Below, in pieces: positions 9,096 to 17,488 of a stretch of DNA of 64,000 bases (its first letter is position 1; each line of letters opens with the position of its first letter). The notes under the pieces were generated by a model that saw only the letters and a program-made list of their open reading frames with translations, did no database searches and was not told the DNA's origin. The position numbers were made by a program, and so were the translations under genes. Source of the DNA: JANJWP01 sp964482035 (GTDB lineage: Bacteria > Patescibacteriota > Gracilibacteria > BD1-5 > UBA2023); assembly GCA_964482035.1 (NCBI GenBank), contig CAYZVC010000004.1, forward strand, positions 145,634-209,633, read 5' to 3'.

Positions 9096-9114
9096 GGGAA
9101 ACCCCTTTCGTAAT

Positions 9115-10716
9115 TTACTTGCCGGCACCGCCGGGACCACGGCCTCGGAAATCCGGACCGGAACCGCGCTGCGAGCCGCTGCCGGAAGCCCCGTAGGACC
9201 TCCAGCGGTCGACCCCGCCAGTGCGAACGTAGTGCGAACCCCGATAATGGCCAGAGCCGCCCGTCACCGAGCCGCCCGTACCGTAACGGTCTTCCTCGTC
9301 TTCCGATCCGAGATAGGGCTTTTTCGCGCGGTAATCGCGCTTCCAAGCGTCCCATTCGGTTCTCGAGTACGAATGCCCGCCGAGCGCGTCGCGAATGAAC
9401 GCGTACTGCCCGTACCATTGCCAGAGGCTTCCTCCGCCCGAAGGCGAATTCTGCCAACTGCCGTATGCCGGGTTGCCGACGAATTCCATGCCGTCCGGAG
9501 CCGGAACCTTGACGGTTTCGTCTTCGAACATGCCGTACGCCTTGGAAACGAGCGCCATGCCGAGAAAATCTTCGGCAGAATCGAACTCGTTCTCACCCAC
9601 GGCGATCCAGTCGGTGGTCGTCACCTTGCCGTTGCGTTCGATGCGGTACTTGTGGTAGTACTTTTCGGACGTGTCGACGTAGTATTCGGCCATGTCGTGG
9701 GAGACCGGGCGGTCGTACCAGAGATCGACGGCGATTTTGGACCAAACGGCAGCCGCGAGGGCGGTAGTGTCGGATCCGAAAATTCGCCTCGAAGAAGTGG
9801 CTACGGGCGTTTCGTCCCATTTCGGGTCGTCGAGCACGCGGGCCGTCTCTTCGTCGATCTGGACCTGCGGATAGACGTGTTCCTTGTCGGTGGACCAATC
9901 GGAATCCTCATCCCAGCTGACCCGGGTGACCTGCGCGAAATAATCGACGCGCATGTCGACGAGCGTTTTGGAGTGGCTTTCGCGAAGCTCCCCGACCCGT
10001 TTTCCCCGAACGTCGACGTGTCTCTTCGAATCGGCGTCGGCCTTGGCGAGCATCGCGAACGAATCCGCGACGATGCCGTAGTCCTTAGCCTTTTTCGAGA
10101 GTTCCGCCTTCGCTTTGGCAAGGGCGGTTTCGGCCGTGTCCAAGAACCCCTGGGCGACCTTCACGTCGGCGTCGATGGCTTCTTTCTTATCCGGAAAATC
10201 CTTCGACGACGAATCGGCCAACGCCACGAAAGACTTGGTCCGTTCCTTCGTCGCCGCCACGGTTTTCACCGAGTCGGAGAGCGGAGTGTCGGAGTCTTTC
10301 ACGAGCGCGAGCAGGGCGGTTTTGCGGTTCTGGTAGTTGGCCAGCACCGTTTTCGCCTTTCCGAGGTCGCCTACGCAGGCAGCGAGGGCTTGCGACAGCT
10401 TGTCGGCGTCGTCGGAAGAATTGCGCTTCAGCAAGGGGTCGATGGTCTCTTCCCTCCTCGCCTGGGCGCTCCGTACGAAAGTGCCCGCCTTAACGAACAC
10501 CGTTTGTTGCCAATCTTCCCGCTTCAACGTTTCCACGAGCGGCGCCGCGTCCGGGGACGCGGCGAACTTTTGGAACGTCTGGGCCTCCTTGTCGAGCAAG
10601 GCCGCGAACGCGCTCGTTTCGGCGGCGACGGTTTTCGACCGTTCCACCGATTCCTTGGGCAATCCGCAAGCCGCGAGAAGGAGCGGCAACATGAGCGTTA
10701 CGAGCATCCTTTTCAT
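9115..10716 (-). CDS. Large lipoprotein with Gly/Ser-rich tail
   Basis: 533 residues. The lipoprotein signal peptide has lipobox LLAAC with lipidation at C17, so it is anchored outside the cytoplasmic membrane. Residues 25-240 are Lys/Ala-rich and predicted helical with many heptad-like repeats. The middle is a Tyr/Trp-rich globular region. The last 55 residues are rich in Gly, Ser, Arg and Tyr, suggesting a flexible surface tail. I do not recognise the family. It lies in one operon with DUF4178 and DUF350 proteins. AAAGGGG precedes the ATG and the stop is TAA. Confidence 0.8.
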   Translation of the reverse strand: MKRMLVTLMLPLLLAACGLPKESVERSKTVAAETSAFAALLDKEAQTFQKFAASPDAAPLVETLKREDWQQTVFVKAGTFVRSAQARREETIDPLLKRNSSDDADKLSQALAACVGDLGKAKTVLANYQNRKTALLALVKDSDTPLSDSVKTVAATKERTKSFVALADSSSKDFPDKKEAIDADVKVAQGFLDTAETALAKAKAELSKKAKDYGIVADSFAMLAKADADSKRHVDVRGKRVGELRESHSKTLVDMRVDYFAQVTRVSWDEDSDWSTDKEHVYPQVQIDEETARVLDDPKWDETPVATSSRRIFGSDTTALAAAVWSKIAVDLWYDRPVSHDMAEYYVDTSEKYYHKYRIERNGKVTTTDWIAVGENEFDSAEDFLGMALVSKAYGMFEDETVKVPAPDGMEFVGNPAYGSWQNSPSGGGSLWQWYGQYAFIRDALGGHSYSRTEWDAWKRDYRAKKPYLGSEDEEDRYGTGGSVTGGSGHYRGSHYVRTGGVDRWRSYGASGSGSQRGSGPDFRGRGPGGAGK

Positions 10717-10757
10717 ATTTCCCCTTTCACGGGCGCCCGAAAGCGCCCGAAACGTGA

Positions 10758-11378
10758 TTACGAACCGCGGGCGAGAAGCGTGACGGCAGAAGGGGGAACC
10801 GGGCTCGAGAGCCAGATTTCCACGCCGCCGCTTCCATCTCTCCCCCAGACTTCGATAGTGAGGTTTTCCGGCCCTTGCGAACCGAATTCGTAAGCGCGGA
10901 CGAGTTGGGGCTCGCCGGCGCCGTCGCGGTAGTACTTCGCCGCCCAGGACTCCTCGTCGTCGTAGGTGAAAACGCCGCCTTCGAAGCGGATTTTCAACGA
11001 ACGGTCGAGGCGGTCGTCGTCCAAAAACGACTTCCAGTCCTTCGCGCCGAAAACCGACGGGTCGGAATCGAGCTTACGCGACGACATGTATGCCGTCACG
11101 ACGTCGTCCTTTTCCCACTCGAACCAGGCGTTTTCACCAGTTTCGAGACAGGTCATCCCCCACTCGTGGACGCGGAACTTCTCGTCTTTCTTAAAGCTCC
11201 ACGACCATTCGTCGTAGTGTGAGACGGAAAAGACGCAGTACGTCTTTCCTTCGATGCCGACGACCGTACCCGGCGTGACCTTGGCGAAATCGGGATTGAA
11301 CCTGGCACTTTGCGGGACCAGACGGGAGCGTTCGACGCTCCGGATGATTCCGATTCGCGCGTGTTGCGTGCTATCCAT
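10758..11378 (-). CDS. DUF4178-domain protein
   Basis: 206 residues, no signal peptide. Residues 25-100 follow the DUF4178 pattern: an opening GTVVGIEGKTYCVFSVSHYD, then W-x-W, an acidic strand and WFEWEKDD. The family has no proven biochemical role and is known mainly from neighbourhoods with DUF350 proteins and polyamine synthases. The start overlaps the end of the upstream gene (AAGGAG is inside its last codons), so translation is probably coupled. The stop is TAA. The domain call is from motif memory only. Confidence 0.7.
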   Translation of the reverse strand: MDSTQHARIGIIRSVERSRLVPQSARFNPDFAKVTPGTVVGIEGKTYCVFSVSHYDEWSWSFKKDEKFRVHEWGMTCLETGENAWFEWEKDDVVTAYMSSRKLDSDPSVFGAKDWKSFLDDDRLDRSLKIRFEGGVFTYDDEESWAAKYYRDGAGEPQLVRAYEFGSQGPENLTIEVWGRDGSGGVEIWLSSPVPPSAVTLLARGS

Positions 11379-11379
11379 G

Positions 11380-11922
11380 TCAGGCTCCTTTTCCGTATTT
11401 CATTTGGATCATGTCCAAGTTGGCGAGGTATTCGATTTCGCTGCCCTGGTCGGCGACGCGTTCGAACTCGAGGAGTTCGTCACGCATGTCGGAGAGGGCT
11501 TTGACGAACATGGCGGCCGAAGATTTCCGCGTAGCGTCGGCCAGATTGGCGTAACGCTTCACGTGGTCCGGCAGCCAATGCGAGAGGATGCGGCAAATTT
11601 CGGTCGTCATCGCGCTCTCGGCGAACTTGCGTTCGACCGAAGCGATTACGCGGAATCCCACGTCGATGACTTCTTCGATGCCGTGGGTTTCCCCTTCCGT
11701 CAGGCGGATTTCGAGCCGCGAGTACTGGTTGAGGGCAAGCAGGCTTTCTTCGGTTTCGCGGAACCGCGGGGACGCTTTCTTGGGGCTTTCGGCCCCTTTG
11801 GGCGCCTCGGGGGCGGGTTGCGGATCTTTCGGACGGTTCGACGCGGCTTTGAAAACGGCAAACGCGAGGAGTGCCAAAAGCGCGAAGACCAGCCCTACGA
11901 TCAGGATCGTCATAGTGTCCAT
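11380..11922 (-). CDS. Small protein with N-terminal membrane anchor
   Basis: 180 residues. A single strong membrane segment covers residues 4-25, followed by a Pro/Ala/Lys-rich linker and a helical cytoplasmic domain. Not recognised; it could be an adaptor of the polyamine/DUF350 membrane system. AAAGGAAAAAAGAAG leads to the ATG. It ends with UGA; if that were read as Gly, only three codons (GHG) would be added before TAG, so either reading gives nearly the same protein. It is the first gene after a consensus promoter. Confidence 0.7.
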   Translation of the reverse strand: MDTMTILIVGLVFALLALLAFAVFKAASNRPKDPQPAPEAPKGAESPKKASPRFRETEESLLALNQYSRLEIRLTEGETHGIEEVIDVGFRVIASVERKFAESAMTTEICRILSHWLPDHVKRYANLADATRKSSAAMFVKALSDMRDELLEFERVADQGSEIEYLANLDMIQMKYGKGA

Positions 11923-12000
11923 CTTCTTTTTTCCTTTCCAAAAAATTGGATTGTTCGGGTTTTGTTAATGATCACGCCGACAGTGCCGGCGACCATGCGG

Positions 12001-12028
12001 AATATAAGTCCGAAATGGTGTCTGTCAA
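12001..12028 (-). promoter_or_regulatory. Consensus promoter of the polyamine/DUF350 operon
   Basis: The minus strand reads TTGACA, a 16-nt spacer and TATATT, about 80 nt upstream of the gene at 11922. It lies just after speD, so the downstream genes can be expressed independently of it. Confidence 0.75.
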
Positions 12029-12052
12029 TAAATAATCGACATTGTCAACTCC

Positions 12053-12424
12053 CTATCTCACGATGGACTGGACTTTGGTTTCCGACGGCTTCAAAAACGC
12101 CTCGATATCGCGGAAAAGCGCTTCGGCCGACGCCGAGTTGTCGCGGGAGACGTTGCAGACGTAGAGGTCGGCGGTGACGAAGGAAATTTCCGGCCACGTA
12201 TGGATGGCGACATGCGATTCGGCGAGCACGTTGACTCCCGTGAACGCGTCTTCCCCGAAGGAATGGTATTTTCGGGCGACTTCGGTAAGGCCGCGTTTTT
12301 TTACGAGGGAACCGATCAGCTCGCCCACTCCGTCCATTCCAAGTTCGCGGATTCACGAAAAATCGCAGCCGTAGAAATTGGCGAGGATATGGGTTCCGGA
12401 AGGTATGGACGATGTGTTTTCCAA
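12053..12424 (-). CDS. speD: S-adenosylmethionine decarboxylase proenzyme
   Basis: 123 residues, a usual size for the bacterial/archaeal proenzyme. It makes decarboxylated S-adenosylmethionine, the aminopropyl donor for spermidine synthase. HILANFYGCD near the N-terminus and LAESHVAIHTWPE in the middle match the family; in ESH the serine becomes the pyruvoyl group after self-cleavage. The frame is open only if UGA at 12353-12355 is Gly, at a variable position. The start is a TTG at 12424 with AGGAAA 6 nt upstream, because a UAA blocks any longer reading. This is the only in-frame UGA in the first 17 kb. The stop is TAG. Confidence 0.88.
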
Positions 12425-12450
12425 CTTGTTTCCTAATGAATACGTTCGGA

Positions 12451-12478
12451 TTTATAATGAAGAAATCCAACTCGTCAA
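12451..12478 (-). promoter_or_regulatory. Promoter of speD
   Basis: The minus strand reads TTGACG, 16 nt and TATAAA, ending 27 nt before the TTG start. It is divergent from the promoter of the plus-strand operon at 12621. Confidence 0.7.
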
Positions 12479-12520
12479 ACGTCGGTTGTTTGACAAAGTT
12501 GTTTTTTGTTGATTTAGATG

Positions 12521-12549
12521 TTGACTTTAGTGAATCCTTCTTATATTTG
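12521..12549 (+). promoter_or_regulatory. Probable promoter of the binding-protein/XpaC/TelA operon
   Basis: TTGACT with TATATT at 15-nt spacing or TATTTG at 17-nt spacing. A small CCGGAA/TTCCGG hairpin and an AAGGAGG site follow before the ATG at 12621. Confidence 0.5.
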
Positions 12550-12620
12550 CGCGTGGCCGGAACACCGCTTTTCCGGAGATCGTTAACATTCTCGTTTTTA
12601 CACAAAGAAGGAGGACGCGC

Positions 12621-14219
12621 ATGCGCTCCCTACGCTATTTTTCAGCAATCGTCGCCGCTACCGTCCTCTTGGCCGGCTGCGGAAAACGCGCCGAACCGGT
12701 CGTCATCGGTTCGGGTTCCGAAAACGCGGCGTTCTACCCCGCTATCGAGGCCTTCGCCAAATCCAAGGGCCAAACCGTCACGTTCGTGTCGAAAGGCTCG
12801 GTCGACCTGGCGAACGACCTCGCATTGGGTACCGCCGCGCCGTACGACGTCGTTTGGACGGCGAGCTCCTCAGTGCTCGACGGCATCAAGGGCCACGCGG
12901 TGAAAGACTCGGTGAGCGTGTCGGTATCCCCGGTCATGCCCATCGTCAAACGCTCCAAAGCCGAATCCTTCGGCTGGACGGGCAAGAACTTCACCAACGC
13001 GGACTTCTACGACGCCGTCACCAAGGGCAAGCTGAAATTCGGCATGACCTCGGCCTCACAGAGCTTCTCTGGGCAGGCCGCGTACCTCGGCATGCTTTCG
13101 AGCCTCTCGGGCAACCCCGAAGTCCTCCAGGCTTCGGACCTCGACGCGAAAGGCATCGCCGAACGTACGGCCGCGATCTTGAAAAAGGTCGCGCGGTCGA
13201 GCGCGTCTTCGGGCACGCTCAAGACCTTCATGGTCGCCAATTTCGATTCGTACGACGCGATGTTGAACTACGAAGGCCTCGCCTTCGAAGCCAACCGCGA
13301 ACTCGCCGGATCGGGCAAAAAGGACGCGTTCTGCGCCCTCATGCCCGCCGACGGCGTCGTGGTGGCCGACCATCCCGTCGGATACGTCGACAAAGGCGAC
13401 GCGAAGAAAGCGGCGTTCTACAAAGAACTCGTCGCCTACCTCAAGTCGCCGGAATTCCGACAGATCCTCAAGGACAACGGCCGCCGGGCGGAAATGGGAC
13501 TCCTCGCGAGCACCCAGAAATCCGCCTACGACCCCTGTTGGGACACCGACCGTCCGATCAAACAGGTCACCATGCCCACTTCGGAAGTCGTGGCGAAAGC
13601 CGTCGACCTCTACCAGTCGGCCCTCCGCAAACCGAGCCTCACGATCTACGTGGCGGACTTCTCGGGGAGCATGGGCCAAAGTACGGGCGAACGCGATCTG
13701 AAGGCGGCCATGCGCGCGGTATTCGACCCCGTCGAAGCCCGCAAATGGAACCTCCAGCCGACCGCGAAGGACGTGAATATTTTCATTCCGTTCTCGCACG
13801 TCGTCTGGGGCTCCATCGAAGTGCGTGGCAACGATCCCAAGGCGTATGCCGCGGCGATCGCCAAGATCGAAAGCCTGCGTGCCGACGGCGGGACCGAGAT
13901 GTATCTCGGCCTGAACGCCGCGCTCGCGGCTCTCGACCGCTTTCCCAATCTGTCGGATTACGCCGTATCCATCGTGCTGATGACCGACGGGGTATCGAAA
14001 AACGACGGCGCCAACCAAGCCATGGACGGCCTCGCAAGGGCCTTCAAGGAACGGGGCGTCGCCACCTACTCGATCCTCTTCGGGGAAGCGGACCAAACGC
14101 AGCTCGTCAACATCGCCAGCCACCAAGTGGGCGGTAACGGCGAGCTCGCCAAGGCCTACGTCTGCGACGGTCGTAAAGACCTCGTAGGCTGCTTCCGCAA
14201 AGTACGTGCCAACAACTGA
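12621..14219 (+). CDS. Lipoprotein with substrate-binding and VWA domains
   Basis: 532 residues. The lipobox is LLAGC with lipidation at C20. Residues 26-300 resemble a periplasmic binding protein of the molybdate/sulfate type (VVIGSGSENAAFYPAIEAF, then WTASSSVLDGI). A VWA domain follows from about 338, with MIDAS DFSGS at 346-350 and TDGVSK later. The same architecture is known in uncharacterised bacterial surface proteins. No ABC permease or ATPase is nearby, so a sensing or adhesion role is more likely than import. AAGGAGG precedes the ATG. The stop is UGA, in frame with the next gene's ATG 11 codons later. Confidence 0.85.
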   Translation: MRSLRYFSAIVAATVLLAGCGKRAEPVVIGSGSENAAFYPAIEAFAKSKGQTVTFVSKGSVDLANDLALGTAAPYDVVWTASSSVLDGIKGHAVKDSVSVSVSPVMPIVKRSKAESFGWTGKNFTNADFYDAVTKGKLKFGMTSASQSFSGQAAYLGMLSSLSGNPEVLQASDLDAKGIAERTAAILKKVARSSASSGTLKTFMVANFDSYDAMLNYEGLAFEANRELAGSGKKDAFCALMPADGVVVADHPVGYVDKGDAKKAAFYKELVAYLKSPEFRQILKDNGRRAEMGLLASTQKSAYDPCWDTDRPIKQVTMPTSEVVAKAVDLYQSALRKPSLTIYVADFSGSMGQSTGERDLKAAMRAVFDPVEARKWNLQPTAKDVNIFIPFSHVVWGSIEVRGNDPKAYAAAIAKIESLRADGGTEMYLGLNAALAALDRFPNLSDYAVSIVLMTDGVSKNDGANQAMDGLARAFKERGVATYSILFGEADQTQLVNIASHQVGGNGELAKAYVCDGRKDLVGCFRKVRANN

Positions 14220-14249
14220 CCTCCGGGGAACCCCGGGGAAAGGAAAACC

Positions 14250-14867
14250 ATGAAGGAAACCCTCCGGGGGATCGTCTCGGGACTCACGGCTACGGCCGGG
14301 TGTCTCGGGGCGTACGTCCCTTTGCATTATTCGCTCGGCATCAGCCTCTGCGTCGGCGCGGCGGTCTTCGTCGGTACGTACCTCGTCATCCCCCGGAAAA
14401 AGGGGGCGGACGAAGTCGTCATCGATACGAACGCCGGACTGACGGAAGCCGATCGCGAAGACGTCGTCACCAAGATCGACGCCTACCGTTCCGAAATCCT
14501 CGCGTCCAAACTCGCTTTCGAGCGGCTCGGACACCCGAAGACGGCGGAAAAAATCGACCGGGTCTTAAAACTCGTCGACGCCATCGCCGACCGCACGAAG
14601 CGGAAGCCGGCGGAGATTCCACGCGTGGAGTCCTTCGCCGATTACCATCTCGCGCGGGTGTCCAAACTCGTGAGCGAATACGCGGACATCGCGGACGGCC
14701 TCCAAACCGACCGCATCCGCAGCGAAATCGAAAAGCTCAAGGGAATCCTCGACGTCGTCGCCGACGGCTTCGAAGACTTCTACGAAAAACTCAAGCTGCG
14801 CCGTATGGACGACCTCCGCATCGACGGGGAAGCCTACATGGCCGTGCTCAACTTCGAAAAGGAATGA
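14250..14867 (+). CDS. XpaC-like (5-bromo-4-chloroindolyl phosphate hydrolysis) protein
   Basis: 205 residues. Two hydrophobic segments lie in the first 50 residues, followed by a long helical cytoplasmic domain (EADREDVVTKIDAYRSEIL onward). This matches XpaC-family proteins, which are regularly encoded next to TelA. The biochemical role is unknown; the hydrolase name is historical. GGGGAAAGGAAAACC leads to the ATG. The stop is UGA, overlapping the spacer to the next ATG. Reading that UGA as Gly would run about 200 codons through the next gene in a wrong frame, so it must have served as a stop when this gene evolved. Confidence 0.75.
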   Translation: MKETLRGIVSGLTATAGCLGAYVPLHYSLGISLCVGAAVFVGTYLVIPRKKGADEVVIDTNAGLTEADREDVVTKIDAYRSEILASKLAFERLGHPKTAEKIDRVLKLVDAIADRTKRKPAEIPRVESFADYHLARVSKLVSEYADIADGLQTDRIRSEIEKLKGILDVVADGFEDFYEKLKLRRMDDLRIDGEAYMAVLNFEKE

Positions 14868-14871
14868 ACGT

Positions 14872-15978
14872 ATGAACTCCCGACTCATCGGTCTTGGCGG
14901 GGGCATGCTGCTCCTCGTCACCGTCGGCCTCGCGCTGACTTTCTGGGACAAGGCCTCTTCCAACCCCGACGCCTTCAAACGCGTCGACACGGTGGAGATC
15001 AAGGGCAAGGCCACGAAGGAATTCGTGGCGCTCTGCGAAAACCCGAAGATCCGCGAAATTCTGCGGAAGAACCACAAGGTGGTACCGACCTGCGTCCAAT
15101 CGACCTCTTCGGAAACCGTCGCGGCGAACGCGGCCGAAGGCGGGCAGGATTTCCTGATTCCCGCTTCCGACCTCATCGCTTCGACCTATCCGGGCAAGTC
15201 GCTCCAGACGCAGCCGGTCTTTTCCACTCCGCTCATCGCGTTCACCCGCTCGAGCCATGCAGAATCGCTCGTCGCCAAGGGCTACGCCACCAAACAAAAC
15301 GACGGGAGCCTGCTCCTGCCGTTCGCGAAAGTGGCCGACCTCGTGGCGACCAAGGCCGCATGGAAGAGCGTCGGCATCAACGAATACGGCCCGGTGAAAG
15401 TACGGGGCACGGCTCTGGAGTCCACGACTTCTGGCCAAGCCCTGGTGCATTTGCTGGTCGCCGCGTTCAATAACGACGAACCGGTGACGCCGGAAACCGT
15501 TCCGGCGCTGACGGCCAAGATCAAGCCGATCGTCGACCGCCTGGGTCAACTGCCTAAGACGACGAACGACCTCTTGAACGTCTGCCTTTCGACGGGTTGC
15601 ACGGATCTGAACTTCGGACTCGAAAGCACGTATCTCCGGATCGTGCACGATTTCGCGGACGGGGACGAAAACTCCAAGAAGAGCGCCGAAGCGATGAAGA
15701 AAAACCTCACCGTCCTCTATCCGCAACCCGCGGCCTGGGGACACCACACGATGATCGTCCTGACGGAAGGCGGGCGGCGTTTCTTGAACGCCCTCTCCGA
15801 CCCTGAAATCCAGGCCGTCGCATGGACCGAACACGGTCTGCGCACGCCGGGACAAGGCATCCGGATGGATTCGAAGTCGGCGCCGGTTCCCGGGGTCGCG
15901 ACGTCCATCGGCGCCGCGGTCACGCAACCGACCGCCGAAGCCAACAAGGCGTTCATCAAGTCCGTTTTGGGCAAATAG
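14872..15978 (+). CDS. Membrane-anchored binding-protein-like protein
   Basis: 368 residues. A membrane anchor at residues 4-23 lacks a lipobox. The exported part looks like a second periplasmic binding protein domain: a KEFVALCENPKIREILRKNH opening, then FSTPLIAFTRSSHAE and GHHTMIVLTEGGRRFLNAL. It is distantly like the binding half of the gene at 12621. No transporter genes accompany it. The ATG is 4 nt after the UGA of the XpaC-like gene, implying coupling. The stop is TAG. Confidence 0.7.
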   Translation: MNSRLIGLGGGMLLLVTVGLALTFWDKASSNPDAFKRVDTVEIKGKATKEFVALCENPKIREILRKNHKVVPTCVQSTSSETVAANAAEGGQDFLIPASDLIASTYPGKSLQTQPVFSTPLIAFTRSSHAESLVAKGYATKQNDGSLLLPFAKVADLVATKAAWKSVGINEYGPVKVRGTALESTTSGQALVHLLVAAFNNDEPVTPETVPALTAKIKPIVDRLGQLPKTTNDLLNVCLSTGCTDLNFGLESTYLRIVHDFADGDENSKKSAEAMKKNLTVLYPQPAAWGHHTMIVLTEGGRRFLNALSDPEIQAVAWTEHGLRTPGQGIRMDSKSAPVPGVATSIGAAVTQPTAEANKAFIKSVLGK

Positions 15979-15997
15979 GCCCCGCGTCAAAAACCCG

Positions 15998-16021
15998 CCC
16001 TTCCGGAATCCTCCGGAAGGG
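15998..16021. other. Intercistronic hairpin before telA
   Basis: A perfect 10-bp stem (CCCTTCCGGA/TCCGGAAGGG) with a 4-nt loop. There is no T run on the plus strand, so it probably modulates transcript stability within the operon. Confidence 0.55.
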
Positions 16022-16050
16022 CCAATGCGAAAAATACGAAAGGAAACTCC

Positions 16051-17340
16051 ATGAACGAACAAGCCCAACAAGCAACCGACGGCCAAGGCCAATCCGCAAC
16101 CGCGCTGGCCGAAGCCCCGGTCCCGTCGTCGGTGTTCTCAGTTCTCGATTCGCCCTCCGCACAGCCGCTCGTCCCCACGGGTACGGGCGCCGTGTCCGGC
16201 GAATTCATCCCCGCGTCCGCCGATTCCGGCGTCGCCCGCCTGGTCATTCTCGACCATCCGGACGTCGCGCCGCAAGCCGCCCAAATGGTCGGCGAATGGG
16301 GCGACCTCACCAAGTTCGCGTCCAGCCTGGACGTAATCAAGTTCGGTTCCAAGGTCGAAACCGAAATCGAACGTTTCTATGCCGTCATGAACGAACAAGC
16401 GGGCAAGATGGAGGCTCACGTCTTCCTCGAAGTCGCGAACGCGCTCATGTCCGGCGCCGAAACGCAGGATTCCGGCCTGGCCAAGATCGAAAAGGAAGCC
16501 GAAGAACAGTTCAAACGCCCCTTCCTGGTGAAGCTCATCGCGGCCATCGGCTTCGACAAGTGGGCCAAGAAGATGGACCGCGAACGCCTTCCACAGATTT
16601 CCGCGTTCATCTCCTCCCAGTTCAAATCGGGCGGCGAGCGGATCAATTCATGGATCGACGGCATCCGCGTCAAGACCGAGGATTCCTGCCGTGGTCAAAT
16701 CGAGGGCATCCGTCGCTGGGAGCTCGCGATCGCCGAAGGCAAGAAGCACGAAGTCCTGCTCGCGGCGACGATGAGCGCCGGCTACCAAGTGCTGGACGCG
16801 GCTAACGCCGCGTTGCCCACGCTGCCCGAAATGGCCCGCAAGGACCAGATCGACCGCATCGGGGTTCTCACCCAGCGACTGGTGTTCCTGGGACGTCTCT
16901 ATGGCGACGCTCCGGGCCGGATGGTCCGTTCAAAGCACGGGTTGAACGGCGCGGTCACCACCTTGGTGAACGTGATGAGTTCGGCCAACGGCTTCTTCAT
17001 CCAGCTGCGCCAATCGGCGTTCGACCTTACCCAGGGCTACCAGACCCGCGCGCTCCAACGGGCCAACGCGGATCTGGGCGACGTCTCGGCCTCTCTGAGC
17101 CGCCGGGGCGCGCAAGTGCTGGGCGAAGTCGCCGTCGCGGCCGTCGGCATGGCGGCCGAGAACGCCAAGAAGCAGGCCGAGCTCAACAAGAGCCTGGCCG
17201 CGACTACGGTCACGATGGTCGAAAACCTCAAGGCCGCCGAACAGGCGGCCAAGGCGCAGATCGTCGAAGCCACCAAGGAACTCGCCGAAGGCCAGCGTCT
17301 CATGCTCGAACTGCGCAAGCAGCAGAACATGGCGACCTGA
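16051..17340 (+). CDS. TelA-family toxic-anion-resistance protein
   Basis: 429 residues. After a disordered Ala/Gln/Pro-rich N-terminus of about 65 residues, VIKFGSKVETEIERFYAVMNEQ matches the TelA signature for the first helix pair. The rest is long helices with conserved W/R positions, ending in Ala/Gln/Lys-rich coiled coil. TelA proteins are linked to tellurite and cell-envelope stress tolerance by genetics, with no known enzyme activity. It is last in the operon after the XpaC-like gene, the usual pairing. AAAGGAAACTCC precedes the ATG. The stop is UGA, 23 nt before a strong terminator; readthrough would cross the hairpin. Confidence 0.82.
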   Translation: MNEQAQQATDGQGQSATALAEAPVPSSVFSVLDSPSAQPLVPTGTGAVSGEFIPASADSGVARLVILDHPDVAPQAAQMVGEWGDLTKFASSLDVIKFGSKVETEIERFYAVMNEQAGKMEAHVFLEVANALMSGAETQDSGLAKIEKEAEEQFKRPFLVKLIAAIGFDKWAKKMDRERLPQISAFISSQFKSGGERINSWIDGIRVKTEDSCRGQIEGIRRWELAIAEGKKHEVLLAATMSAGYQVLDAANAALPTLPEMARKDQIDRIGVLTQRLVFLGRLYGDAPGRMVRSKHGLNGAVTTLVNVMSSANGFFIQLRQSAFDLTQGYQTRALQRANADLGDVSASLSRRGAQVLGEVAVAAVGMAAENAKKQAELNKSLAATTVTMVENLKAAEQAAKAQIVEATKELAEGQRLMLELRKQQNMAT

Positions 17341-17363
17341 CCGACGCGGACTTCCGTTTCGAA

Positions 17364-17390
17364 ACCCACCTCTCGCGAGGTGGGTTTTTT
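17364..17390 (+). terminator. Terminator of the TelA operon
   Basis: ACCCACCTC/GAGGTGGGT stem followed by TTTTTT. It marks the right edge of the block whose genes use UGA as a stop. Confidence 0.9.
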
Positions 17391-17433
17391 ATTGCGTTCG
17401 AAATCCCGCCCCGGCCTGCCTGCGCCAAACTGT

Positions 17434-17461
17434 TTGACCTTTTCCGCCTCGCAAGTATAAA
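17434..17461 (+). promoter_or_regulatory. Promoter of the CoaD-CoaE-HD gene
   Basis: TTGACC, a 16-nt spacer and TATAAA, 27 nt before the ATG at 17489. No Shine-Dalgarno site follows. Confidence 0.7.
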
Positions 17462-17488
17462 TATCCAAATACCCGTTACGGCAACCGC

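Noticed and set aside
6315..9113. 932-codon plus-strand ORF
   Set aside because: It is the antisense shadow of the spermidine synthase and DUF350 genes; its translation is Arg/Glu/His-rich without any family motif.
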